Below, one piece after another: positions 14,801-23,887 of a stretch of DNA of 64,000 nt. How positions within the stretch are numbered: position 1 is the stretch's first letter; every line of letters begins with the position of its first letter. The translations under genes and the position numbers were made by a program. The notes below the pieces were generated by a model. It made no database searches. It was given only the letters and a program-made list of their open reading frames with translations, and was not told the DNA's origin. The DNA lies in the NCBI GenBank assembly GCA_963082875.1, contig OY720097.1:20282501-20346500 (forward strand), in the 5' to 3' direction. This stretch comes from Corella eumyota. Taxonomy: Eukaryota; Chordata; Ascidiacea; Phlebobranchia; Corellidae.

Positions 14801-17800
14801 TGCAGTGTTATTAATTTATTAACTTTTTTTGTAAAGCTGGTTTAATTTTAGTTAATTTTAATTTAAGTAATTTTGTAAATTTAATTTTTTGAAATTATAT
14901 ACTTATTATCATGTTATAAATAACAACTAAGGGTGATATTAAAATTATTGATTTTAAAGAGCAATCTTTACTAACAAAGTTGGTTTTACTAACATGTTTT
15001 TATTAGAATTGGTTGAAAATAATCCAACAATCGTATCTTTAAACAAGGATAATTCTTCTGTTACAATTACTAAAGATGATAAAGGAGTTCATATTTGTAT
15101 GTTGTTTTGCTTTTAATGTATAAAATATGTTGTTAATATACTTTTTAATATTAATATGCTAATTTTTCAACGTTTTAAAATGTTTTTACAACATTTATTT
15201 GTATGTTTTTAATATGAAAAAATTTGTATATTTTAAATATTAAAACGAAAATGTTGTGCATATTTTTAAATATATGCTTTTATTAATATTAACCCCTAAC
15301 ACTTTGGCAGACTTAGCAATTTAGTGCTTTAGTTATACATACATTCTTGCTTAATATTTGTATTACTTGTTTTTATTTAGCACAAAGACCTTCACCCTAT
15401 ACTATTATTAATGAAGAAGTTTTATCTAGATGTGATCAAGATGGATGGTATTACAGGTAACCTGTCTAAACCTAGAATAAAGATAGGTAATATAACATTT
15501 TTTGTATATATTTATTCTTAATGTGGTAAGGCCTTATGTCCTAAGCATAGGGGTAGCATTTGTTACCTTGACCCACTCTCGAGAACAAGGTCTTTAGATT
15601 TTCTGTTATAAAACACGTTTAAATGTGGTTTTGGTTGTCACTGCTTTAATGTCTAAGGGTTTTTGTGAGAGCTGTTTCTAGACCTATTTTTTTTTACTTA
15701 AACAGGGGAACAGTTGAGAAGCAAAATGCTAATGGAACTTTTGCTGTTAAAGACACAACTGATTATGTTCAAAACACCTACAGAGATCATATAATAACTG
15801 ATAAGGATGATGAAAAAAGTGTTCTAAAGGTAGTAATAAAATACCTCTAATTTTTGATATTGTATGATACTAATAAATAGAATGTAAACAATGCCAATGG
15901 TAGGAATTAAACAATGAACTGTAGGTTTGTAAACTTTTAACCTAGGGTTATTTATTAAAATATGATTTTATTATTTCGATAATTTAAATTGATTTTTGTT
16001 TGCTAATTATAACTTAACTTTATATTTTATTAGGAGAATGATTATGTTATAGCAGAAAGACCTGACTTCCCACATGCTTATGCACCGGCTAAAATTACAA
16101 GAGATGTTCAGGATAATTTCTACAGAGTTCAGTTTTACGACACTTCACTTGCTTCAATCAGCAGAGAAGAGGTATTATCAACTTTTACTACATGAAAGTT
16201 TTTAGAAATATTATATTTTAAAAACATGAACTTTTTAAGGAATAATATTTTTTGAAAGTTAAATATTTTTTAAGGGTTAAGGAAACTTAATTAAAAAAAT
16301 TAATTTGAAATGGATTTAGTTAAATTAAATTATGAAATTTAAATTGTTTTACTAGGTTACCTAAATAAACTTTAAAAAATACTATTATATTTGCAAACTG
16401 TTTAATTTTAGTGTTTCCATTTAGTTAATTTATCTGTAAAATGTCTTATTATTAATATCGTATAAAATTATTCAAACTTTTTAGAAAAATTCAATATTAA
16501 AAAAACTTTAAAACTTAAACTATGACAATTTATATTTTTTATTAGTTGTACAAAATTCAGCCTCAAAGATACAAAGATGCTGTAAAATACATCGAAGAAT
16601 GTGAAAATAAGTGGATCGGTGAAGCAGTTGTTGCTCGTAGTGATAATGATGGAATGTATCATTTAGGTAAAAATAAAATATGTAAAAAATTATAATTTTT
16701 GTTGTAAAAATGTTTGTAGAACGTTATTGCTACCTCAATGATCTAAAGGCTTTGTAATTTATTTAAAAAAAAGGTTTAATAAGAAATGTAACATAGCATG
16801 CCATAGCGCCTTTGAGTAAGACGCTATAAACTGTAAAACTTTTTGCTAGGCTAAAACCTGATCTGCAGCTTAATTATCACGCAATTATAATTTATATTAT
16901 TGCGAAAGAAACTCGAAACTGGGTAAGGGTAACAATAGTTACTTTATATTCTGGTCGTGAGGCCGACCTTTTTGACATCGGGAATAAACAAAAATAAAGA
17001 AACAGATTTTCCGTTTCGCCATACGTTATCTTTCTTTTTTAATTTATTATAAATAATTTAATATGGGTACAAAAATTTGACTTTTTAATGAAAATTTTTG
17101 ATTACTAACCCCTTCTTTATTGTGGTATTACTCTTAGCTTCTTGTCGAGATAAGGTGGATAAGAAACGAGTTTACCATATTCAGTTTGCTGATGGTAGTT
17201 ATGGTTTACAACATTTAACTTGTCTATTTGGAGCCAATACAAGAAAAAGAAAATTCAAAACCGGTAAGTCTTTAATTAGTAACACGGAACCTATGACATT
17301 GTATTCTGTATAGTGATGTAGATATAACCACCTATTACAAAAATGAGAAGAGTAACTTTTGATAAACGTACAACTGCAAGGGTTAAAAAAGATTGGCTTC
17401 TTATTGGTGTATAAAACAAAACACTGTACAAATTTAACAAAAAAATCAAAAAATTCCAGCAGCCTTGTATACTAGATACGGTATTCGTTTACATGCTTGC
17501 TTAGGCTTAGATGACGAGACTTATCAAAGCAACACTATTTGTCTTTAAGCTTATGGATAACTGATAGCTTAAACACGTCACCTGGGACATTTTTCGTAAT
17601 AAAAATACAAAAATACACAGTAATATGGCATAAAGTGAGCCTAATTGTGAAGCTCCAAAATGTTTACAAAAAACAATGCTTTTTATGATGTCACAGGTGA
17701 TAAAGTACTTGCCATCTGTGATGAAAGAACTTTAGATTATCTTCCAGGTCGCGTTATTAATTCAGAAGGCCAAAAAATGACGGTTGAATTTTGTAACCGA

Positions 17801-18224
17801 GCAAAGTAAGTTATATAAATTCTACCGAAAATTTTGTAACGATATTTATTAATTCCTATCCTTATTAAAGAGGAACGACCTAACAGCTTAAACATGTTAC
17901 TTATCTTGCCCAAGCGCAGTTTTAACGTGTATTTTTGACTTGTTGACATTGCCTGATAAGTTTAGTTTTAAGCTGGCAAATAAGGGGTTACCCATGGTAT
18001 AAAAAAAACCTCGCTTAAAAACAGTGGGGATCGAACCCCAACCTTGTATTTTATTTGTGTGTTATATACATATTTTATTATAATTAAACCATCAACCATT
18101 TTTCATACTGAACAGATTAAATTCTGTTGAGCCCGACCAATGCTTCTGGCTATCCCGACAATATTATGAGTTAGCAGTTTCATTTTATCTGAGTCAGCAA
18201 GGTTGCGAGAAAGATTTTAATTAA
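12..18224 (+). CDS. VWA3B: VWA3B-like protein, 40 exons, 5' end outside window
   Basis: Forty exons join in frame into 4965 coding bases, 1654 residues plus stop, all with AG/GT borders and matching phases. Order along the protein: degenerate VWA (about 40-210), WLKRHGL linker module (about 280-400), second VWA with IDTSQS MIDAS motif (about 410-585), Ser/Arg-rich basic stretch, a second WLKRYGL module (about 800-945), Lys/Glu-rich low complexity, Tudor-like module (about 1065-1185), helical linker with cassette-like exons, then two more Tudor-like modules to the C-terminus. This order matches the VWA3B family, which carries VWA domains and a DUF4537 region; VWA3A is the alternative. There is no signal peptide or membrane segment in the visible part, so an intracellular protein is expected. 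The molecular role of the family is poorly defined; no enzyme activity is claimed. Exons are listed in the block entries that follow. Confidence 0.88.
2396..2578 (+). repeat. SINE-like fragment, family 2, in intron 4
   Basis: This stretch is GC-richer than the intron and contains the words gactacgagccaaatggtt and ggatagctcaaacacatccc. Related sequence recurs at 49398-49640 and, diverged, at 17458-17592 and 49205-49315 (minus). It is therefore an interspersed repeat, probably tRNA-derived (GTGGTGAACCGGTCATGGC looks like an A-box region). It lies wholly inside the intron and does not touch splice sites. Confidence 0.6.
3149..4043 (+). CDS. VWA3B: VWA3B-like exons 6-7: WLKRHGL linker module
   Basis: Exons 3149-3351 and 3889-4043. 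Exon 6 carries SSKMWLKRHGLDVKKLTAF followed by ASCSFKH; exon 7 carries KYCEHFAHTKWKDGSIVHVH and a helix ending SIQQR. The WLKxxGL...KKLT pattern recurs in exon 17 (WLKRYGLAARKLTIMD), so the protein contains two copies of this module, one before and one after the MIDAS VWA. The module is typical of VWA3 proteins; its function is unknown. Confidence 0.85.
3396..3664 (-). repeat. tRNA-derived SINE, family 1, in intron 6
   Basis: The element is on the minus strand: the plus strand reads from the T-rich tail side (tgtatatatccttatt) through gacccagtctcgagttgcc and tagcgccttactcaaaggcgcta to the tRNA-like head ending near accactacaccatgctgc. Same layout as the better preserved copies at 20370, 28532, 29646 and 31404, but diverged (for example a damaged B-box), so older. 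Confidence 0.8.
4163..4305 (+). repeat. 5'-truncated SINE, family 1, in intron 7
   Basis: This is the 3' part of the family-1 SINE on the plus strand: cttaatcagcagtataat, actgccacaggcaactcgag and actgggtcggagtaactgat are all present. The tRNA-like head is missing. Confidence 0.75.
4431..6451 (+). CDS. VWA3B: VWA3B-like exons 8-11: second VWA domain with MIDAS
   Basis: Exons 4431-4569, 4819-4942, 5346-5452 and 6269-6451. The strand VYILIDTSQSM gives the DxSxS metal-ion motif, GGSTNTLAAL supplies the threonine, and IYLLSDGRPDQ supplies the final aspartate. The domain ends in PIHTIAFNCHDNEANKFLHQ and TGGRYHNF. All three MIDAS elements are present, so unlike the first VWA this one should bind a divalent metal and a partner. 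The family is intracellular; the partner is not known. Confidence 0.9.
6778..9331 (+). CDS. VWA3B: VWA3B-like exons 12-16: basic Ser/Arg-rich linker
   Basis: Exons 6778-6897, 7485-7621, 8571-8725, 8946-9083 and 9268-9331. Exon 12 is a charged helix (CLLKKEIERGKSDLEKVSKL). Exon 13 is Ser/Arg-rich (SSSKRSSRSTSRSRSSTA), exon 14 is basic with KRRNKKRSKQGYGK, a possible nuclear localisation or RNA-contact sequence. Exons 15-16 hold HTKTSLLRLAGQGDQ, GWMLPESRDFM and a lysine-rich end. Phases join (0,2,1,1,2). The segment is probably unstructured; the basic-motif role is inference. Confidence 0.8.
7083..7182. mobile_element. Small hairpin (MITE-like) element in intron 12
   Basis: The left arm ttgtgtgacgtggaaagtac and the right arm gtactttctacgtcatcaca are near-perfect inverted repeats around a short loop. 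A related copy of the right arm, in reverse complement (ccctgtttgtgatgacgtag), is at 25725-25795. Two copies with the same ends argue for a short non-autonomous DNA element. No coding capacity. Confidence 0.55.
9656..10993 (+). CDS. VWA3B: VWA3B-like exons 17-19: second WLKRYGL module
   Basis: Exons 9656-9842, 10406-10578 and 10872-10993. Exon 17 carries YKWLKRYGLAARKLTIMDIL, the same pattern as exon 6. Exon 18 holds VNPAAVDLNGYEKRLLEAL and IVWRNLNQEERE, and exon 19 holds FDRLNWPYPQGDLQLLVDEI. Phases 1-0, 0-2 and 2-1 join. This duplicates the module before the MIDAS VWA and is family-typical; its role is unknown. Confidence 0.85.
10128..10356 (-). repeat. Old SINE, family 1, in intron 17
   Basis: A strongly diverged minus-strand copy: cctaaacatagagtaaca, cactcagcacgagttcatac and the hairpin region agggcgctacagc remain, and the tRNA-like head ends near accactacacagcgctgccg just before exon 18. 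Confidence 0.7.
11098..11695 (+). CDS. VWA3B: VWA3B-like exons 20-22: Lys/Glu/Ser low complexity
   Basis: Exons 11098-11204, 11393-11479 and 11630-11695. They encode charged sequence such as HGMGKKKEEDKEDTNR, KDKKHRRKNKTKDESS and NNHEKEIKERKTPTSD. Exons 21 (87 bases) and 22 (66 bases) are phase 0 at both ends, so either can be skipped without changing frame. They form a flexible spacer before the first Tudor-like module. Confidence 0.8.
11775..12814 (+). CDS. VWA3B: VWA3B-like exons 23-26: first Tudor-like (DUF4537) module
   Basis: Exons 11775-11872, 12105-12258, 12377-12463 and 12669-12814. The module reads GQKVIARFEVNGYYYPGIV, VVVNFDFGAEEVIPTRYV, then VGDYVLVLCGKKHPRYEPG and HIVVLKPDGSQATVRRKK: repeated short strands with aromatic residues and Gly/Asp turns, as in Tudor-type barrels and the DUF4537 region of VWA3B. 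Whether an aromatic cage for methylated residues is present cannot be decided from sequence alone. Confidence 0.8.
13097..14703 (+). CDS. VWA3B: VWA3B-like exons 27-32: helical linker, twin 78-base exons, 23-base micro-exon
   Basis: Exons 13097-13229, 13416-13493, 13645-13722, 13899-13964, 14140-14162 and 14597-14703. Exon 27 has IKNRLDDVQIQLDDHNKEQ, a likely coiled coil. Exons 28 and 29 are both 78 bases, phase 0-0, both start Ile-Ile and are Lys/Glu-rich: probably an exon duplication. Exon 30 is also phase 0-0. Exon 31 is a 23-base micro-exon (VVKELDS plus two bases) needed to bring exon 32 (MDFKSNLKDTPTQTEP) into frame; without it exon 32 reads Asp-Gly-Phe-stop. The micro-exon is called from its splice sites and phase rather than from homology. 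Confidence 0.72.
15007..18224 (+). CDS. VWA3B: VWA3B-like exons 33-40: second and third Tudor-like modules and C-terminus
   Basis: Exons 15007-15096, 15381-15456, 15706-15829, 16034-16171, 16546-16666, 17138-17263, 17697-17805 and 18116-18224. The second module runs CDQDGWYYRGTVEKQNANG to ENDYVIAERPDFPHAYAPAK and FYRVQFYDTS. The third runs NKWIGEAVVARSDNDGMYH, VYHIQFADGSYGLQHL, GDKVLAICDERTLDYLPGRV and KMTVEFCNRAK. The C-terminus is QCFWLSRQYYELAVSFYL and ends DFN before TAA. A poly(A) signal follows. The stop exon is chosen because exon 39 ends in phase 2 and the acceptor at 18115 restores it. Confidence 0.85.
15496..15600 (-). repeat. SINE fragment, family 1, in intron 34
   Basis: A truncated, diverged minus-strand copy containing gtatatatttattcttaatg and ttgacccactctcgagaa, matching the tail half of the family-1 SINE. 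Confidence 0.6.
16795..16985 (+). repeat. SINE fragment, family 1, in intron 37
   Basis: A 5'-truncated plus-strand copy: tagcgcctttgagtaagacg (hairpin region), ctgcagcttaattatcacgc and gaaactcgaaactgggtaag are diverged matches to the body and tail of the family-1 SINE. Confidence 0.65.
17458..17592 (+). repeat. Diverged SINE-like fragment, family 2, in intron 38
   Basis: The segment ending ggataactgatagcttaaac parallels ggatagctcaaacacatccc at 2396-2578. Similarity is clear only in the 3' half. Confidence 0.4.
17970..18050 (-). repeat. tRNA-like head of a SINE in intron 39
   Basis: On the minus strand there is a good Pol III B-box, GGTTCGATCCCC, within ttggggttcgatccccactg. No complete cloverleaf can be drawn, so a SINE remnant is preferred over a tRNA gene. 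Confidence 0.45.
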
Positions 18225-18336
18225 AATAATTTTTGTTGTGCTAAAATAATTTGTCATCTTACGTCATTGTGAAATTATTTTTAAAGCTTTTTGAGATTGA
18301 TTTTGTTTTAGGCACTGATTCACTTTAAAATGTAAG

Positions 18337-18342
18337 AATAAA
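18337..18342 (+). terminator. Poly(A) signal of the VWA3B-like gene
   Basis: AATAAA lies 113 bases after the TAA stop, followed by T-rich sequence. It is the first canonical hexamer downstream. Confidence 0.55.
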
Positions 18343-19247
18343 TAGTGTTTAGTTAAAGTGCTAAATTTATGTTAATTTTTAGGTCTTAAAATTTATTATC
18401 GTTTTAATAATGTAGCCGCACTTGCTTTTTATTTCGTTGTTAGTTTTTTAAAACGTACTGTAAAATGTAGAATTCGATAAAACGTAACATTTTAAGTAAT
18501 AAAAAATACACACTTAACTTTTGTTTTATGATATCTTTTTTACCATATTTTTAAACTATTATAGTTTAAAGTCGCGCAAAACTTGTTCGAAACAGTTTAA
18601 AAGGCAATTATTTAATTTTGCTTTAACGTTTTAGGCTACAAATCATTTTTGCTTAACTAACAGTTGTTTAAATTGTATTTAAGTAGGCCTAAGCTTCGGA
18701 ATATAAATGTAAATTGTTTAAATGAAGTTTTAATACAAGTTAAACTTATGTCTACATCATTAAAGGCTTCAGTGCGGTAAGTTTATGTTATGAAACTTTT
18801 TATATTTTTCTTTCTACTAGTAATATTAGGTGTTAGTGTTGTTTGTATTTTAGTATACTTTTCACATTTAAAATTTTAGAAATAACTCAGAAAATAACCT
18901 AATAAGGTTACTTTTTAACCACAGACCTACAGAAAAGTTAATAAAAGATAAAGAACTGCACTTTGAATTAATATTAAAGATTGTACAATAATTTTAAATG
19001 CGTTCTAAGTCACGAACTTGTTACGAGCATCCTGTAAGTTATAATTAAAACGAATTTTATCTAATTTTTTAATATTTTCCATTAAAAAAAATTGCGAAAT
19101 ATGACATCATTTGGTATTGCGTGTGTTTGCCTAATTAATATTATCTGCAAAGAAACGTGCTGCGGAAATTAACGAATATTTGGAATGCAGTTAATGACTT
19201 TGCGTAAGTTCAGATCCAATTTTACGTCACGATTATTATATAATAGG

Positions 19248-19256
19248 TATATAAAA
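19248..19256 (+). promoter_or_regulatory. TATA box upstream of first dehydrogenase copy
   Basis: TATATAAAA lies 142 bases before the ATG at 19398. An ACGTCA half-site (tttacgtcacg) lies about 20 bases further upstream. A promoter in front of a broken copy suggests the gene was once expressed here. Confidence 0.45.
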
Positions 19257-19397
19257 GCTTCATAAAAGTCTATCTTTGTTTTGTAAAACTTTTAAGTTGT
19301 TTAGACTTTGAATTAACAAACTGTGGCTTCGGTTAATCTTTGACTAAGGCGTTTAACTTTCACATTTATTAAAATAAAACGTTGATATTAAGTTATA

Positions 19398-20306
19398 ATG
19401 GCAACTGTAAAAAGTGCAGAGAACGGAATGGTAAAATGTGATGTGAAATTGGATGGCAAAACAGTTTTAATAACTGGAGCTAATTCTGGTTTGGGATTGG
19501 AAACTGCAATCGACCTTGCTAGGCGAGGTGCTCGAGTTATAATGGCATGTCGAAATATAGAAAGGGCTTCTACAGCGAGGGAAAGAAAGAGTTTTAAAAG
19601 AAGCTAAATGTGACCCAAATAATGTTGTTGTCAAGATGTTAGATTTAGCCTCGTTTGCATCAATCCGAAAGTTTGCTGCTGATATTATTCAAACTGAATC
19701 CCGTTTGGATATATTGGTCAATAATGCCGGGGTAATGGTTTGTCCTCTAAGTAGAACAGAAGACGGATTTGAACACAGTTTGGTGTAAACCATCTTGGTC
19801 ATTTCTTGCTAACCAATCTTTTACTTGATCTAATTTAGAGAAGTGCACCTAGTAGAATAGTTGTTGTTTCTTCTCTTGGGCATACATTTGGCCCAGTTCA
19901 TTGGGAAGATTTGAACTGGGAAAAAAATTATCATGAGCTGGAGGCTTACTATTCTACCAAGTGTATGAATATTTTGTTTGCACGCCAATTTTCTAAGATT
20001 TTAGAAGGTACTGGGGTGACTGCAAACAGCCTTCACCCGGGCGCTATCCATACTAACTTGTTAAAATGGGCAAACGATGAAGAAGGAAAACGTTTACAAT
20101 ATATTATCGAGAAAGCAAAAGGAAAATGGATAACGCCACTGGAGGGAGCACAAACGCAAATCTACGTTGCCATAGCACCCGAGTTGGAAGTTGTATCAGG
20201 AAAATATTTTGACAAATGTGAGATTGCCGAAGAAGCTGAATATGTAAAAAACGTTGATGATGCAAAACGTTTGTGGGATTTGAGTGTCAAATATACAAAA
20301 CTTTAA
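19398..20306 (+). pseudogene. Short-chain dehydrogenase copy A (RDH11-14-like), broken
   Basis: The reading starts [15 protein letters not shown] and keeps the NAD(P) motif [14 protein letters not shown] and YYSTK, and ends DLSVKYTKL, so it once encoded the same 301-residue SDR as its neighbours. It is disrupted: a 4-base repeat insertion (aaagaaag) near 19585 shifts frame, one base is lost near 19772 in the stretch before FGVNHLGH, and an in-frame TAG replaces a Lys codon near 19837. No intron interrupts it. A TATA box lies upstream and AATAAA at about 20313. By N-terminal sequence ([23 protein letters not shown]) its closest relative here is copy B on the other strand. Confidence 0.85.
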
Positions 20307-20369
20307 GAAAACCAATAAAAGAACAATAACACGTTTTTATCATTTATAACTGTCAATGTAAATATATAT

Positions 20370-20664
20370 ATATATTTTTTTTTGTATATATCTTTATCCT
20401 CGATGTGGGAAAGTCGAATGCGCGACTTAAACATAGATTAACATCAGTTACTCAGACCCAGTCTCGAGTTGCCTGTGGCAGTTTGGGATATTTTAGATTA
20501 TGATTGCCCAATAATTATACTGCTGAATAAGTGCTGGCTCAGCAGGAGTTCATACCGTTTATAGCACCTTACTCAAGAGCGCTACAGCATAAGGACAGTG
20601 GGGATTGAACCCACGAACTCATGTGTGGTGTAGCAAGCATTCTTACCACTACACCACGATGCCG
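20370..20664 (-). repeat. Full-length tRNA-derived SINE, family 1
   Basis: Plus strand reads T-run, gtatatatctttatcctcga, then gacccagtctcgagttgcc, and ends in ttcttaccactacaccacga. In reverse complement this is a tRNA-like head with A-box-like TGTAGTGGTAAGAA and B-box GGTTCAATCCCC, a body, and a GATAAAGATATATAC/A-rich tail. The body contains a GCGCT...AGGTGCTATA stem region. Compared with copies at 28532, 29646 and 31404 it is well preserved, so relatively recent. The family resembles tRNA SINEs described in Ciona; the exact family name was not verified. Confidence 0.85.
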
Positions 20665-21277
20665 GAATATCATTGTAAATAACGTTATTTAAATTTGAAT
20701 TAAGTTAAATGTTAAAACTGGCTTGCCGAATAAAATAATTTTAAAGTTACTATAAAATTTCAAGAAAATGTTATTCTTAACTGATATTACCACAAACTTA
20801 TTTTTAAACAAGTATGTAAAACACAAATATTTGTTCTCAAATATTATAGACTCTTTATTTTTTACAATTTCATATTAAATGTTTTAGTATTTGTAAACAA
20901 AAAGGTTAATAAATATGAGTTCTATAATGTAATTTAACTTATGTGAAGTTAATAATAATTAAATTATGTTTTAATAAGGTTTAAAACAAGTTAAATATTT
21001 GTCTCTTTAAAACGCTAAATTTAGGCCTTAATATATTTGATAAAAGCTTATTTTTTAGTTGAGTTGTTTATTTCATATTGCTTGCATTTTGGATAAGGTT
21101 TTTATTAAAATTCAAAACAAGCAATGGAAGTAACTTAATGAAATTAATAACAAACTTAAGGGCTATATTTAGAAGAAAAGTTCGTCAAAAAATAATAAAC
21201 AGCACTATTAGTAAATGTTTGGTTAAAAGTTAAGATCAGGTTGAGTAAATGTTGTTAAAATCATCTGTAAAAAATCT
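20665..21277. other. AT-rich spacer between copies A and B
   Basis: No open reading frame, RNA gene or repeat with clear structure was recognised in this stretch. Confidence 0.5.
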
Positions 21278-22186
21278 TTATATAAGTTTTGTATATTCGA
21301 CGCTTAAATCCCACAAACGTTTTGCATCATCGTTGTTCTTTGCATGTTCAGCTTCTTCGCCAATCTTACATTTGCCAAAATATTTTCCCGATACACCTTC
21401 CAACTCGGGTGCTATGGCAACGTAGATTTGCGTTTGCGCTCCCACCAGAGGTGTTATCATAGCATCCAAGTTTCTGTCGACATAGCTCTTAACACGTTTA
21501 CCTTCCTCATCGTTGGCCCATCGTATTAGATCAGTTTTAACCATGCCGGGGTGAAGGTTGTTTGTAGTCACTCCTGTACCTTGTAATTGCTGAGAAAGTC
21601 GGCGTGCAAACAAAATATTCATTATTTTGCTGGCATGATAAGCGAGCCATTCGTCGTAACTTTTTTCCCAGTTAATATCATCCCAATAAATTTGTCCAAA
21701 ATTATGCGCCATAGATGATACATTTACAATTCTACTAGGTGCACTTTTTTTGATGAGGTCAAGTAAAAGATTGGTGAGCAAGAAATGACCAAGATGGTTT
21801 ACACCAAACTGTGTTTCAAATCCGTCTTCTGTTCTATTTAAAGGACAAGCCATTATCCCAGCATTATTGACCAAGATATTCAAACGAGATTCTGTTGAAT
21901 TAATATCAGCAGCAAACTTTCGGATTGATGCAAATGAGGCTAAATCTAAAACCTTTAAAACTACATTATTTGGGTCACAATTTGCTTCTTTTAAAACTCT
22001 TTCCTTTGCTGTAGAAGCCCTTTCTATATTTCTGCAAGCCATTATAACTCGAGCACCTCACCTAGCAAGGTCAATTGCAGTTTCCAATCCCAAACCAGAA
22101 TTAGCTCCAGTTATTAAAACTGTTTTGCCATCCAATTTTACATCACATTTTACCATTCCGTTCTCTGCACTTTTTACAGTTGCCAT
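21278..22186 (-). pseudogene. Short-chain dehydrogenase copy B, one nonsense codon
   Basis: On the minus strand the frame runs from ATG at 22186 ([20 protein letters not shown]) to TAA at 21278, 302 residues, with [15 protein letters not shown], a serine (VNVSSMAH), YHASK and LWDLSVEYTKLI. The only disruption seen is TGA at 22058-22060 in place of the CGA Arg codon at residue 43 (copies A, C, D and E have CGA), a CpG-type change. Everything else is open, so inactivation is recent, is polymorphic, or is a sequencing error. An ATG inside the frame (22042) would give 254 residues but would lose the nucleotide-binding glycine motif. Confidence 0.8.
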
Positions 22187-22981
22187 TTTTAATAACAGTG
22201 TTTAATCTTATAATTAACCAACTAAAATCAAAAAATAGTCAATGATGCTTTAATATTTTTTGGGTTTTTTAATTACCTAACGCTTGAACATTACAGTTAT
22301 TGGTTTAGTTTATTATTTTTGGCAACCAATGGTATATTTGCATGCAATATCTCATACTTAATAACAGAATACAGATTATATACAGATTATATAGGCAATA
22401 TATATTGCTTTAAAATGTTGTCCTGACCCTATTTTTTCAGGTTTTAATAAAAAAAAACTCAAAGGTAAAACTAATCTAAGCTATTTACTATGCACCTAAT
22501 ATTATATTTGTTAAAGTCACATATATTATGCTTATATAATAAGTTGAGGGCGTCGTCATTTCGTTTTTTGTTTTGTTTGGAAGTTAAGCGAATGATACAA
22601 AAGCAAATATATCAAATTACAGTTCGTCTGGTTGAATTGTTAAGTTTAACCTTTGTCATAATAAAACTTTTGTGATCCTAGCACTATTATTAAAATTGTC
22701 ATGGTATGAAGTTTTGCTGTGTCATTTAAGTTTTTGCTTGGTCATCTAAGTTTTTGCTGTGTCATTTAGATTACGTTTTATATTGTTAAAATTTTTTTAA
22801 GATTTTCAACAAAATAAAATTAATACTGAAATGATCTTTATTAGTTTACTTTAAAGGTTTACGTTTTTTAACTGAAAATTAATTTTAAATTAAACTCTCG
22901 CAACACTTATCTTTAAAAGAAAATTTAATATTGCAGAAATTAAAAAAATTAAAATTGTAATTTTTATGTTGTTGGGTTTCT
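22187..22981. other. Spacer between copies B and C with short repeats
   Basis: This is AT-rich. At about 22707-22770 the phrase tgctgtgtcatttaagtttt recurs in three variants (tandem, about 20-25 bases). No gene recognised. Confidence 0.45.
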
Positions 22982-23887
22982 TTAAAGTTTTGTATATTTT
23001 ACACTTAAATCCCACAAGCGTTTTGCATCATCATCGCTTTTAACATAATCCTTTACTTCAGCCATCTCACAATTATCAAAATATTTTCCTGATACACCTT
23101 TCAACTCGGGTGCTATGGCAACGTAGATTGACGTTTGTGCTCCCTCTAGTGGTGTTTGCCAGGCCACGACGGTTTCCTCTATAAAGTCTTTTACTCGTTT
23201 TCCTTCTTCGTCGTTCGCCCATCGTATTATTTCAGTTTTAACAGTGCCTGGGTGAACGCTGTTAACAGTTACTTCAGTGCCTTGTAATAGCTTAGAAAGC
23301 TGACGAGTAAATAGAATAGTCATACACTTGCTAGAATAATAAGCTTCCAATTGATGATAACTTTTTTCCCAGTTCAAATCTTCCCAATGAACTGGGCCAA
23401 ACGTATGAGTAATAGAAGACAAGACAACTATTCTACTTGGTGCACTTTTCTTGATGAGGTCAAGTAGTAAATTTGTAAGCAGAAAATGACCAAGATAATT
23501 TACACCAAATTGCATTTCAAATCCATCTTCTGTTTTGAATAAGGGGCAGGCCATTACCCCGGCATTATTGACCAAAATATTTAACTTGGGTTCAGTAGAA
23601 TTAATGTCAGCAGCTAGCTTACGAATTGATGCAAACGAAGCTAAATCTAATATTTTAGTAACGACATTGTTTGGGCCACATTTTGCTTCTTTTATAACTC
23701 TTTTTCTTGTCTTGAAAGCCTTTTCATAATCTCTGCAGGTCATTATAACTCTAGCACCTCGTCTAGCAAGGTCAATTGTAGTTTCCAATCCAATTCCAGT
23801 ATTTGTTCCAGTGATTAAAACTGTTTTGCCATCCAACTTAACATCACATTTTACCATTCCGTTTTCTGCACTTTTCACAGTTGTCAT
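22982..23887 (-). CDS. Short-chain dehydrogenase/reductase, RDH11-14-like, copy C
   Basis: An intact single-exon frame of 301 residues. The start is set at [10 protein letters not shown] to match the paralogues; an ATG three codons upstream (23896, MIK) is possible. Visible motifs: nucleotide-binding TGTNTGIG at 26-33, DLAS at 81-84, LVNNAGVMA at 105-113, structural Asn at 130 (VNYLGH), catalytic Ser near 157 (VVLSSIT) and Tyr183-Lys187 (YYSSK). These are the full SDR catalytic set, so an NADP(H)-dependent oxidoreductase is expected. The WEDLNWE and HPG...T pattern is typical of retinol dehydrogenase 11-14 relatives; the substrate cannot be read from sequence. No N-terminal membrane segment is visible. 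The lack of introns contrasts with the many-exon genes around it. Confidence 0.88.
   Translation of the reverse strand: MTTVKSAENGMVKCDVKLDGKTVLITGTNTGIGLETTIDLARRGARVIMTCRDYEKAFKTRKRVIKEAKCGPNNVVTKILDLASFASIRKLAADINSTEPKLNILVNNAGVMACPLFKTEDGFEMQFGVNYLGHFLLTNLLLDLIKKSAPSRIVVLSSITHTFGPVHWEDLNWEKSYHQLEAYYSSKCMTILFTRQLSKLLQGTEVTVNSVHPGTVKTEIIRWANDEEGKRVKDFIEETVVAWQTPLEGAQTSIYVAIAPELKGVSGKYFDNCEMAEVKDYVKSDDDAKRLWDLSVKYTKL

Larger units (their letters stand above)
18225..19397. other. Intergenic stretch with one possible short 5' exon
   Basis: This holds the 3' UTR of the VWA3B-like gene, then AT-rich sequence. At 18748-18776 an ATG opens MSTSLKASV plus two bases of an Arg codon, directly before a perfect GTAAGT donor. 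Thymidylate kinases begin with a short lead into Arg-Gly-Ala-Leu-Ile, so this could be the first exon of the gene ending at 28285, but no following exon with the P-loop was found. Otherwise only the promoter of the first dehydrogenase copy is seen here. Confidence 0.3.

Noticed and set aside
18748-18776. Confident first exon of thymidylate kinase
   Set aside because: Start, length and donor fit, but without a P-loop exon to join it the link is speculation; kept only as a note.
21867-22205. 112-residue plus-strand frame opposite dehydrogenase copy B
   Set aside because: It is the antisense shadow of the conserved SDR coding sequence.
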